Shown in pieces: positions 26,109 to 33,754 of a stretch of 64,000 bases of DNA. The stretch's first letter is position 1. Every line of letters starts with the position of its first letter. The stretch comes from Sandaracinaceae bacterium (GTDB lineage Bacteria; Myxococcota_A; Polyangia; Polyangiales; Sandaracinaceae), in the NCBI GenBank assembly GCA_020633195.1, contig JACKEC010000017.1, forward strand, positions 372,001 through 436,000, in the 5' to 3' direction. A model generated the notes under the pieces. The model had not been told where the DNA came from. It searched no databases and saw nothing but the letters and a program-made list of their open reading frames with translations. Made by a program: the position numbers and the translations under genes.

Positions 26109-27341
26109 GTGGCGCGCGAGACGACAGAGGAGCTGGGGGACGGGCGGTACCGCCTCGGCGCGCGCATCGGCAAGGGCGCGATGGGGACGGTGCGCGAGGC
26201 GCTCGACGCGCGGACCGGCGAGACCGTCGCGGTGAAGCTCCTGCTCCCCGAGCTCGCCGAGGATCCCGTGTGCATCGAGCGGTTCCGCCGCGAGGCGCTC
26301 GCCGCGGCTGCGCTCGATCATCCGGGGATCGTGCGCGTCCTCGACTCGAGCGAGGACCCTCCCTACCTCGTGATGGAGCGCGTCGCCGGCGAGCCGCTCC
26401 CCCGCGGTCCGCTCGAGCCCGACCGCGCCGTCCAGATCGCGTGCAAGCTGCTCGACGCCCTCGAGGCCGCGCACGAGGCGGGCATCGTCCACCGCGACCT
26501 CAAGCCGTCGAACGTGCTGCTCGTCGGCGACCAGCCGAAGATCCTCGACTTCGGCATCGCGAAGCTGTCGTCGAGCAAGGTCGGCCAGCAGCTCACCCGG
26601 AGCGGCGAGCGGATGGGGACCCCGGCCTTCGCGTCGCCCGAGCAGATGTCCTCCCGCGACGTGGACGGACGCGCCGACCTCTACTCGGTCGGCCTGCTGC
26701 TCTCCCGCATGCTCACCGGCGAGGCGCCGCCGCGCTCCGCGCTCGCGTCGGTGCTCACCGGTCAGGCGAAGCGCGCGCCGGATCCTCGGGTGCATCGCCC
26801 GTCGCTCGATCGCGGGCTCGCCGCGGTGGTGGTGCGCGCGACCGCGCTCGATCGCGAGGAGCGCTTCGAGAGCGCGGCGGCGATGCGGGCGGCGCTCGCG
26901 CCGTACGCGGTCGCGAGGCGCCGCGGGTCCTGGCTCCCCTACGCGATCGGCCTCGCGGTCTTGCTGCTCGTAGCGGCGCTCGTCGCGTTCTGGCCCGCGC
27001 CCTCGTCGCCGCCCGCGCCCGCGCCTTCGCCCCGCGTCACCACCACGGAGCCGACGATCCTGCGCCCCGAGCCGCGAGCGGTCCCCCCGCAGCCGGAGCC
27101 GGAGGCGCTCGAGCCAGAAGCGCCCGCGCCCACGGTGCTCGAGCCGGCGGGGAGCTCGCTCGGGATGATCACCGCCGGGCCGTGCCGCGCGCTCGAGGTC
27201 GCGACGTGCGAGTGCGCGCGCGCCGATCGCGAGGCCCGCTGCGCGACCACGCGCGCGCGGATCCGAGCGTGGATGACGAGCGGCGACTTTCGGGACGCGC
27301 AGGCGCGCTGCGAGGGCGCGCTCGCCCAGGCGTGCCCCTGA
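26109..27341 (+). CDS. Hanks-type Ser/Thr protein kinase, membrane-anchored
   Basis: I prefer the GTG at 26109, which has a GAGGGAG ribosome site 6-7 bases upstream, over the GTG at 26082. The kinase domain covers about residues 10-265: 'LGARIGKGAMGTVREA', 'VAVKLLLPEL', 'IVHRDLKPSNVLL', 'ILDFGIAKL' and 'FASPEQM'. The catalytic residues are canonical. A single membrane helix ('YAIGLAVLLLVAALVAFW') is followed by a Pro/Glu-rich tail and a small C-terminal domain with paired Cys ('CRALEVATCECARADREARC'), presumably extracytoplasmic. Total about 410 residues. Confidence 0.93.
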   Translation: MARETTEELGDGRYRLGARIGKGAMGTVREALDARTGETVAVKLLLPELAEDPVCIERFRREALAAAALDHPGIVRVLDSSEDPPYLVMERVAGEPLPRGPLEPDRAVQIACKLLDALEAAHEAGIVHRDLKPSNVLLVGDQPKILDFGIAKLSSSKVGQQLTRSGERMGTPAFASPEQMSSRDVDGRADLYSVGLLLSRMLTGEAPPRSALASVLTGQAKRAPDPRVHRPSLDRGLAAVVVRATALDREERFESAAAMRAALAPYAVARRRGSWLPYAIGLAVLLLVAALVAFWPAPSSPPAPAPSPRVTTTEPTILRPEPRAVPPQPEPEALEPEAPAPTVLEPAGSSLGMITAGPCRALEVATCECARADREARCATTRARIRAWMTSGDFRDAQARCEGALAQACP

Positions 27342-27347
27342 GCCGGC

Positions 27348-27545
27348 TCAGTTCTCTTCTTCTTCCGGCTCCGGCTCCTCGTCGTCCTTCATGAGGCGCT
27401 CGAGCATGCGCGGGCCGGTCAGGTCGCTCTTCATCTGGTGGAGCTCCTGCGCGCCCTTCACGAGCCGGCGCAGCATCACCGGGCCCGCGATCAGCGAGAT
27501 CGCGCCTCCGATGATCAACATCTCCATCCAGCCCAGGCCGAACAT
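27348..27545 (-). CDS. TatA/TatB-like small membrane protein
   Basis: A 65-residue protein starting 'MFGLGWMEMLIIGGAISLIA', which matches the opening of TatA/TatB (MFGLG-xxE-LIII). After one membrane helix comes GP and an amphipathic helix ('RRLVKGAQELHQMKSDLTGP'), then an acidic tail of mostly Glu. TatA proteins form the pore of the twin-arginine export system. This copy is short, lacks the usual 'LPxLGRxLG' wording and stands apart from tatC, so it may be a specialised or non-export paralogue. It lies 13 bases after the stop of the aminotransferase gene, in the same direction. Confidence 0.72.
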   Translation of the reverse strand: MFGLGWMEMLIIGGAISLIAGPVMLRRLVKGAQELHQMKSDLTGPRMLERLMKDDEEPEPEEEEN

Positions 27546-27558
27546 CGCTACGCCTCTC

Positions 27559-28776
27559 TCATCCGAGCGCCTCGCGGAGGCCGGCGACGAGCCGATCGAC
27601 CTCCGCCAGGGAGTTGTAATGCACCATGCTCGCGCGGACGACTCCGTCGTCGCGATCGACGATCCCGAAGCTGTCCATCGCGCGGGCCGCGTAGAAGTGG
27701 CCGTGACGGATCGCGACGCCGCGGCTCGCGAGCTCGGCCGCGACCGCCTCGGAGCGCATGCCCTCGACGGTGAACACGACGGTCGGCGCCCGCTCCGCGC
27801 GGTCGGCGCGCGGGCACCCGATGATGCGCACCCGCGGCTGATCGCGCAGGTGCTCGAGGAGGCGCTCGGCGAGGCGCTCCTCGTGCGCGGCGATGCGCGC
27901 GAAGGCGCCGTCGAGCGAGCCCTCGCCGCCGTGGTGGGCGTCGAGCGCGCGCAGGTACTCGACCACCCCGGGGACAGCCGCGGCGAGCTCGTGCGAGACG
28001 TAGCCGGGCATCAGCTCGTAGGCGCCGCTGCCCGCGAGGAAGGCGTGGTTCTGGTTCTCGAGCCGCTCCATCAGCCCGGGTCGCACGTAGAGCAGCCCGA
28101 GGTGCGGGCCGTACACCTTGTAGAGGCTCAGCGCGTACAGATCGGTCCCGAGCGCCGAGACGTCGACGCGGCGGTGCGGCGCGTACGCGACGCCGTCGAT
28201 CATCGACAGCGCGCCGGCCGCGTGGATGCGCTCCACGAACGCCTTCGCGTCGTGCAGCGTGCCGGCCACGTTCGAGCAGTGCGTGAAGCACACGAGGCGG
28301 GTCCGCTCCGACAGCGCCGCGTCGAGCCCGGCGAGGGTCAGCGCCTGCGTGTCCGGGTCGATGTTCCACTCGCGCAGGGTCGCGCCGCGCGCCGCCGCCA
28401 TCCGCATCCACGCGCCGCGGTTCGCCTCGTGATCGAGGTCGGTGACGACCACCTCGTCGCCCGGGCCCACGAGCTTCGCGATCGCGTGGCTGAGCACGTA
28501 CACGTTCGCGCTCGTCGAGCCGCCGAGGACCACGTGAGCGGGCGCCGCGTTGACGAGCTCGGCGGCCGCCGAGATCCCCGCGTGGACCCGCGCCGTCGCC
28601 CGCTCGGAGCGAGGGTAGGCCGCGTCGAGCTGCACCATGTCGGTGGCGAGGTACTCGCTCGCGCGCCGGACCACGCCGTCGACGGGCAGGCTCCCGCCCG
28701 CGTTCTCGAAGAACGCGAGCGCCGGGTCGAGCCCCGAGAAGCGCGCGCGCACCCACTCCAGATCCAGGTCGGTCAC
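27559..28776 (-). CDS. Class V aminotransferase, cysteine-desulfurase-like
   Basis: A 405-residue PLP enzyme. It shows 'AFFENAGGSLP', 'GGSTSANVYVLSHAIAKLVG', 'GDEVVVTDLDHEANRGAW', 'LVCFTHCSNVAGTLHD', and the PLP-binding Lys in 'YALSLYKVYGPHLGLLYVR'. The wording fits the cysteine desulfurase-like group typified by TIGR01976 (VC1184 family) rather than IscS or SufS proper. Activity on a sulfur or selenium amino acid is possible but unproven. It is divergent from the C1 protease gene by 30 bases and followed by the TatA-like gene. Given the Sec locus elsewhere in the window, a selenium role is only speculation. Confidence 0.88.
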   Translation of the reverse strand: MTDLDLEWVRARFSGLDPALAFFENAGGSLPVDGVVRRASEYLATDMVQLDAAYPRSERATARVHAGISAAAELVNAAPAHVVLGGSTSANVYVLSHAIAKLVGPGDEVVVTDLDHEANRGAWMRMAAARGATLREWNIDPDTQALTLAGLDAALSERTRLVCFTHCSNVAGTLHDAKAFVERIHAAGALSMIDGVAYAPHRRVDVSALGTDLYALSLYKVYGPHLGLLYVRPGLMERLENQNHAFLAGSGAYELMPGYVSHELAAAVPGVVEYLRALDAHHGGEGSLDGAFARIAAHEERLAERLLEHLRDQPRVRIIGCPRADRAERAPTVVFTVEGMRSEAVAAELASRGVAIRHGHFYAARAMDSFGIVDRDDGVVRASMVHYNSLAEVDRLVAGLREALG

Positions 28777-28806
28777 CGGCGAAGAGTACGCCTACAATCG
28801 CCGTCC

Positions 28807-30693
28807 ATGAGCGGTGCGGCGATCGGTCAGCTCCTCGGGCGGCAGGTGGGCACTTACCTCGGCCGCCAGATCGCGCTCGGCGCGTGCCGCGAGGATCGCG
28901 ACGACCAGCTCGCGCAGCGCGTGTTCACGCCGCGCGTCGCGTCGAGCCAGCTCCCGGGCGCGGTGGACCTGCGGCCGTGGATGACGCCGGTGGAGGACCA
29001 GGGGCAGCTCGGGAGCTGCGCCGCGAACGCGCTCGTCGGCGGGCTCGAGTACCTCGTGCGGCGCGAGACGGGGCAGCACGTCGACCTGTCGCGGCTGTTC
29101 GTCTACTTCAACCAGCGCCTCTGGGACGACTGCGTCCGCGACGATCTGGGCGCCTCGCTCGGCGACGGAGTGCGCGTGCTGAGCCGCGCCGGCGTGCCCA
29201 CCGAGCGGACCTGGCCCTACCACCGCGACCTGTTCGCGGTGCAGCCGCCCGAGGCGGTCTACGGCGAGGCGCGCGGGGTCCGCGCGGTCGACTGGTGGAG
29301 CGTCCCCGTCGACGCCGACGCGTTCCGCGGCTGCCTCGCGGCGGGCTTCCCGATCGCCTTCGGCACCAAGGTCACGGAGAGCTTCGTGCGCACCACGCGC
29401 TCGGGCGAGTGCGGCATGCCGCAGGGCGCCGACGATCGCCGCCATGGCCGCCACGCGCTGCTCGCGGTGGGCTACGACGATCGCCGGCGCGTGTTCGTGT
29501 GCCGCAACAGCTGGGGCGACGACTGGGGCGACCGCGGCTACGTGTACATGCCCTACGCGTACGTGCTCAACCCGAGCTGGACCCGCGGCTGCTGGGCGCT
29601 GCGGCTGACCCGGCGGGAGGCCTTCGAGACGGCCCGCTTCGACGGCGCGCGCGTGCCCAAGGCGCCGCCCGGCGCGAGCGGCGGGGCGAGCGCGGTCGGC
29701 ACCGTCGCCTCGGTCGCGGCGCAGGTCGGCGTCGGCGCCTTCACCGGCAGCGGCCTCCTCGGCGGGCTCGCGGGCGGCCTGATCTCGGGCCTGACCCCGG
29801 GCGTCGCGAAGGCGCTCCGCGGCCGCGACCGCGGGGCGTTCCTCGACGTCGATCGCAGCGACGCCATCCTCGCGCTGCTCCGCGGCGCGGATCCTCCCCC
29901 GCAAGCTCCTTTGCCATGGGACGACGGCCTCGACGACGAGGCGGTCGTGCTCGCGGTCGACGACGCGAGCGCGCGGCGACGGGTTCACGTCTCGGGCAGC
30001 GCCGCGGCGATCGCCGCGCCCGTCGCGCCGATCGCCGCGCCTCGGGCTCCCGCGGCCGTCGCGCCCGCCTCGTCGCCGATCCGGCCGTCGCCAGTCCGGC
30101 CGACGCCGGTCCGGCCGGCGCCGGTCGCTCCGCCTCGGCCGGCCGCGCCGGCCAAGCCGCTCGAGCGCTGGGACCTCGTCGAGTCGCTGCCGCCCGACGT
30201 GCGGGCCCTCTGGCGCGAGGCCGGCGAGATGGGCTCGCCGCTGGGCTCGCCCCTCGCGCGGCCCGAGTCGATGGTGGAGGGCTCGCACCTCGGCACCGTG
30301 TCGCGCTTCGCGGAGGCCGTCGTGTGCGCGTGGCGGGGCGCGCCACCGCTCGTGCTGCCGCGCTCGGCGCCGACCGTCGCCAAGTGGATCGAGCTCGGCG
30401 CGGGCCACTCGATCGTGGGCTGGCCGGTCGCCGCCCCGCAGGCCACGCCGGACGGCGCGGGGTCGATCCTCGCGTGCACGCGCGGCTCCGTGCTCCACCA
30501 CCCCGCGCACGGCGCGCACCCGATCCACGGGCTGGGCTTCGGGTTCTGGAGATCGCAAGGCGGGTTGACGAGCGACCTCGGCTGGCCCGTCGCCGACCCG
30601 GAGATCCCGGAGGACCCTCGCGAGCCGCAGCGGCTCCGCTTCGAGCGAGGCGTCGTGTGCTGGGCTCCCGATCGCGGCGCCTGGCAGGAGTAG
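28807..30693 (+). CDS. Papain-like (C1) cysteine protease with LGFP-like repeats
   Basis: 628 residues from the ATG at 28807. The C1 domain (about residues 45-275) has the oxyanion Gln and catalytic Cys in 'VEDQGQLGSCAANALVGG', His in 'GRHALLAVGYDD' and Asn in 'FVCRNSWGDDWGDRGYVYMP'. There is no propeptide or signal peptide. Next come a Gly/Ala-rich hydrophobic stretch ('GVGAFTGSGLLGGLAGGLIS'), a long Pro/Ala linker with repeated 'RPSPVRPTPVRPAPV', and then C-terminal LGFP-like repeats ('HSIVGWPVAAPQATPDGAGS', 'TSDLGWPVADPE'). LGFP repeats bind cell wall. The lack of an export signal raises the possibility of non-classical delivery. Confidence 0.9.
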   Translation: MSGAAIGQLLGRQVGTYLGRQIALGACREDRDDQLAQRVFTPRVASSQLPGAVDLRPWMTPVEDQGQLGSCAANALVGGLEYLVRRETGQHVDLSRLFVYFNQRLWDDCVRDDLGASLGDGVRVLSRAGVPTERTWPYHRDLFAVQPPEAVYGEARGVRAVDWWSVPVDADAFRGCLAAGFPIAFGTKVTESFVRTTRSGECGMPQGADDRRHGRHALLAVGYDDRRRVFVCRNSWGDDWGDRGYVYMPYAYVLNPSWTRGCWALRLTRREAFETARFDGARVPKAPPGASGGASAVGTVASVAAQVGVGAFTGSGLLGGLAGGLISGLTPGVAKALRGRDRGAFLDVDRSDAILALLRGADPPPQAPLPWDDGLDDEAVVLAVDDASARRRVHVSGSAAAIAAPVAPIAAPRAPAAVAPASSPIRPSPVRPTPVRPAPVAPPRPAAPAKPLERWDLVESLPPDVRALWREAGEMGSPLGSPLARPESMVEGSHLGTVSRFAEAVVCAWRGAPPLVLPRSAPTVAKWIELGAGHSIVGWPVAAPQATPDGAGSILACTRGSVLHHPAHGAHPIHGLGFGFWRSQGGLTSDLGWPVADPEIPEDPREPQRLRFERGVVCWAPDRGAWQE

Positions 30694-30773
30694 GGCAGCA
30701 GGCGCCGCGCGGGAAGCGCGCATGCCCGTGCCCGGACCGTTCCCGAAGAAGTAGCCGGAGATTGCGGGCACGG

Positions 30774-30801
30774 ACGGGCACGGGCACGGGCACGGGCACG
30801 G
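30774..30801. repeat. (GGGCAC)n hexanucleotide tandem repeat
   Basis: About four and a half copies of the hexamer CGGGCA in the gap between convergent genes. A reverse-complement copy of the unit lies at about 30720-30735, so a large hairpin can form. The same hexamer appears in frame at 55591-55670, where it codes for a Gly-Thr tract. Confidence 0.7.
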
Positions 30802-30802
30802 A

Positions 30803-30844
30803 GCAGACTTTGAAACGGTCCTTCGGGACCCTTTCAAAGCCTGC
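30803..30844. terminator. Strong bidirectional hairpin terminator with TTCG tetraloop
   Basis: GCAG / CTGC, CTTTGAAA / TTTCAAAG and GGTCC-TTCG-GGACC stack into one stem of about 17 pairs with a single C-C mismatch, closed by the very stable UUCG tetraloop. It ends directly at the stop of the minus-strand kinase and 110 bases after the protease stop, so it can serve both convergent genes. Confidence 0.8.
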
Positions 30845-32482
30845 TTACGGCATCGGGGAGCCCCAGTCGGGCTCGAGGGGGCCGTCGATCGGGGCGTCAC
30901 CGCCGGACGGAGGCGTCGGGTTCGCGGCCGCGGGGGCCTCTGCTGGCGCGGGTCCCGACCGGCGGCGAGCCGGGCGAGGCGCGGGCGGCTCGGGCGGAGG
31001 CGGGCTGTCCTCGGCGGACGTGGTCGGGAGCGCGGGTCGCGGCGGGGGCGCCGGCGGCTGCGCGCGTGGCGTCGGCGGCGTGGGGACGGGGGGTGGCTCG
31101 GTCGGCGCGATCGGGGCGGGCTCGTGGTGTGTCGGCGGCGTCGGCGCCGGCGTCTGGCTCTGATGCCAGAGGTACAGGCCCACCAGGAGCAGCAGGCCCA
31201 GGCCGGCCCCGATCGCCAGGCCGAACATCCAGTTCGGCCGCTGCGGCGCCGGCGTCACGGGGGTGCCGGTCGGCGTGGTGGGCGTGGGGGCCGGAGGGAT
31301 CGGCGTCGCGACGCTCTTGTTCGGGGGCACGCTCACGCCGCCGAGCGGGAGCGTCGGCGGCCGCTCGCTCGGCGTCGGCGGCGCGTCCTCGTCGTCGGGG
31401 GGCATCGAGATCGACCCGTGCCCGCGGATCGTCGCCGCCTTCCACGTGCGCGGCTCCTGCGAGGGGCGGTCGTGGTCCTCGTCCTCGCCGGCCGTCCAGC
31501 TGCCGTCCTCGGTCTTGTCGTCGAGGTCGGCGGCGCCCATCTGGGTGTTGGGGCGCGTCGCCGCGTCGCGATCCACGTCCGCGGGCGCTTTCTTCGGCGG
31601 CACGTTCGCGAGGCTCGGCCGCACCTGCCCCAGCGCCTCGGACAGCGCCTCCGCCATCGACCGCGACGTCTGGAAGCGATCGTTGGGCTTCTTCGCGAGC
31701 GAGCGCGCGACCACGTCCGCGATCGTCCCGCTCAGATCGGGGCGCGTCTCGTGGAGCATCGGCGCCTCGACCAGCAGGATCCGCCCGCGCAGCGCGATCG
31801 GCGTGTCGGCGTGGAAGGGCAGCTCGCCCGTCAGCGATCGGTAGAGGCTCACCCCGACCGAGTAGATGTCGGCGCGCGCGTCGATCGGGTCGCCGGTGAT
31901 CCGCTCCGGCGACATGTACGCGGGCGTGCCCATCGCGATGCCCGTGGCGGTGAGCCGCTTGCTCTGCGCCTCCTCGATCAAGTAGGCGAGGCCGAAGTCG
32001 AGGAGCTTCACCAGCTCGGTGCCGTCCGCGAGCGTCGAGACGAAGACGTTCGACGGCTTCACGTCCCGGTGCAGCACGCCCGCCTCGTGCGCGGCGGTGA
32101 GCGCGTCGAGGAGCTGCAGGTGGATTCGAACCGCGCGCTCGACCGAGAGCGGCCCCTCGCGCGCGAGGATCTCGTCGAGCGTCTCCCCCGTGAGCTGCTC
32201 CATCACGAGGTACGCGCCGCCGTCCTCGGTGCGGCCCATGTCCATCACGCGGACGATGTTCGGGTGCCCGAGCTTCGCGGTGGCGCGCGCCTCGCGCTCG
32301 AAGCGCTCGACGGCGTTGCTGGCCTGGTCCTGATGCGGCATCAGGACCTTCACCGCGACGGTGTTCGAGAGGACCGTGTCGGTCGCCGAATACACGACCC
32401 CCATGCCGCCCGCACCGAGCTCCTTACCGAGCAGGTAGCGACCGATCCGACGAGGCTCTTCAGCGTCTTCCCGAGCTTCGAT
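30845..32482 (-). CDS. Hanks-type Ser/Thr protein kinase with no conventional start codon
   Basis: The kinase domain includes 'VAVKVLMPH', 'VLHRDVKPSNVFV', 'LLDFGLAYL' and 'AYMSPERI'. A membrane helix ('FGLAIGAGLGLLLLVGLYLW') lies in the C-terminal third, flanked by Pro-rich tails. The first ATG (32404) lies inside the Gly-rich loop: the frame upstream reads 'RRIGRYLLGKELGAGGMGVV', which belongs to subdomain I. Between the in-frame TAA at 32492-32494 and that ATG there is no ATG, GTG or TTG; only an ATC at 32482 and a CTG. I draw the gene from 32482 to include the domain. A non-standard ATC start, or a sequencing error just upstream, is likely. Confidence 0.85.
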   Translation of the reverse strand: MEAREDAEEPRRIGRYLLGKELGAGGMGVVYSATDTVLSNTVAVKVLMPHQDQASNAVERFEREARATAKLGHPNIVRVMDMGRTEDGGAYLVMEQLTGETLDEILAREGPLSVERAVRIHLQLLDALTAAHEAGVLHRDVKPSNVFVSTLADGTELVKLLDFGLAYLIEEAQSKRLTATGIAMGTPAYMSPERITGDPIDARADIYSVGVSLYRSLTGELPFHADTPIALRGRILLVEAPMLHETRPDLSGTIADVVARSLAKKPNDRFQTSRSMAEALSEALGQVRPSLANVPPKKAPADVDRDAATRPNTQMGAADLDDKTEDGSWTAGEDEDHDRPSQEPRTWKAATIRGHGSISMPPDDEDAPPTPSERPPTLPLGGVSVPPNKSVATPIPPAPTPTTPTGTPVTPAPQRPNWMFGLAIGAGLGLLLLVGLYLWHQSQTPAPTPPTHHEPAPIAPTEPPPVPTPPTPRAQPPAPPPRPALPTTSAEDSPPPPEPPAPRPARRRSGPAPAEAPAAANPTPPSGGDAPIDGPLEPDWGSPMP

Positions 32483-32519
32483 GGTCGAACTTTAGCAGCG
32501 CTGATGCCAGGATGGGGAC

Positions 32520-32750
32520 ATGAGCGAGGATCACGCCCTCTGGGAAGCGATCGGCAACCTGCACCGGACCCGCCGGGACCTCATCCAGCAGCTCGCGGAC
32601 GTGGTCCGGGACGAGGGCGAGCACGCCTGCTCGTTCTGCCACTCCGAGCCGCCGGACGTGACGGTGCTGGTGGGGCCTTCGGTCTCCATCTGCGACCGGT
32701 GCGTCGAGCTCTGCCGGGAGGTCCTCGCGCTGCGTCAGGCCGCGCGGTAG
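32520..32750 (+). CDS. Stand-alone ClpX-type C4 zinc-binding domain protein
   Basis: A 76-residue protein. Residues about 36-66 read 'CSFCHSEPPDVTVLVGPSVS' and then 'ICDRCVELC', the CxxC...CxxC pattern and spacing of the ClpX N-terminal zinc-binding domain, which dimerises and docks adaptors and substrates. The ATPase part of ClpX is absent, and a helical N-terminal extension ('ALWEAIGNLHRTRRDLIQQL') replaces it. It could act as an adaptor or decoy for ClpXP (inference). The ATG at 32520 is preceded by a GGATGGGGAC stretch. The last 16 bases overlap the convergent methyltransferase gene. Confidence 0.85.
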   Translation: MSEDHALWEAIGNLHRTRRDLIQQLADVVRDEGEHACSFCHSEPPDVTVLVGPSVSICDRCVELCREVLALRQAAR

Positions 32751-33730
32751 CGCAGCAGGCAGTGGGCGGGGCGCATCCACTTCGCCTCGACCCGCGGCCC
32801 CTCCGGCCCGAGCTGGCCGATCAGGCCGAGCTCCTCCGGCGCGTAGAAGCGGCGGAACGACACGAAGGCGTCGTGGGCCAGGCCCCGATCGCCATAGCGG
32901 GCGATCCCGAGGGCCGGGATGAGCGCCGAGTGCATGACGCTCCGGCAGCCGTCGACGAACACGACCCCGCGGCCCGCGGCTCGGGCGGACTCGCGGAACA
33001 TGCGCGCCGTCATCGAGGGCGAGAAGTGGTGGATCGCCTGGGTGCAGACGATGAGGTCGTAGGCGCCAGGCTCGAGGTTCGACAGATCGAGCGCGTCCTG
33101 GACGGCGAAGGTCACGTCGAGGCCCTCGTGGGCGGCGGCGACCTCTCCGAGGGCGAGGTACTCCGGGCGCAGGTCCGTGGCGGTGATCGTCACCGGGAGC
33201 CCTCGATCCCGCGCCATGCGCGCCACGTCGAGCGCGAACCCGCCGTGACCCGCGGCGAGGTCGAGGATCCGAGTGGTGCCGTCGGGTCGGAAGAGCGGCT
33301 CCATCGCGCGGGTGAACGAGCGGTAGTTCCCCACCACGCGGTTGATCGCGTCGAGGTGGTCGAGCATTCGCACGCGCATGTCGGGGTCGAGGTCCGGGTC
33401 GTCGAGGTACTCGGCCTCGTCGGTGTCGCCGAAGCGGGCGTGGACGCGCGCCGCGGCTCGCTCGATCGGGGTGGTCGCGAGCTCGAGGGTCCGGCGCCGC
33501 ATGTCCTCGAGGGCGAGCTCCGCGTGAGCTCCGTACGCCTCGGCCGCGCCTCGCTCGCCGGCGTCCATCGCCGCCGCGAGCTCGAGCGCGCGCGGTCGGT
33601 GGGCCTCGAGCGCCGCGAGCGCCGCCTTCATGCGCGCCTCGCCGAGCAGGCCCACGCTCACCGAGGGGATGCGGGACGCGGTGAAACGCCTCGCGACGAA
33701 GCCGACCGCGCGGTCCATGAGAGCGTCCAT
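32735..33730 (-). CDS. SAM-dependent methyltransferase (class I)
   Basis: A 331-residue protein. The Rossmann-like methyltransferase core lies at about residues 140-270: motif I 'ILDLAAGHGGFALDVAR', the acidic residue of 'VTITATDLRPEYL', 'FAVQDALDLSNL' and 'YDLIVCTQAIHHFSP'. The N-terminal 130 residues are helical, with repeated Glu/Ala/Arg stretches. The substrate cannot be told. It is divergent from the discoidin-like lipoprotein gene by 24 bases. Cytoplasmic. Confidence 0.87.
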   Translation of the reverse strand: MDALMDRAVGFVARRFTASRIPSVSVGLLGEARMKAALAALEAHRPRALELAAAMDAGERGAAEAYGAHAELALEDMRRRTLELATTPIERAAARVHARFGDTDEAEYLDDPDLDPDMRVRMLDHLDAINRVVGNYRSFTRAMEPLFRPDGTTRILDLAAGHGGFALDVARMARDRGLPVTITATDLRPEYLALGEVAAAHEGLDVTFAVQDALDLSNLEPGAYDLIVCTQAIHHFSPSMTARMFRESARAAGRGVVFVDGCRSVMHSALIPALGIARYGDRGLAHDAFVSFRRFYAPEELGLIGQLGPEGPRVEAKWMRPAHCLLRYRAA

Positions 33731-33754
33731 CGGGGCTCAGAGTAGACTCCGCGC

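Noticed and set aside
25996..27394. Long second plus-strand frame over the kinase at 26.1-27.3 kb
   Set aside because: Arg/Ala-rich shadow in a different frame; the kinase motifs are in the 26109 frame.
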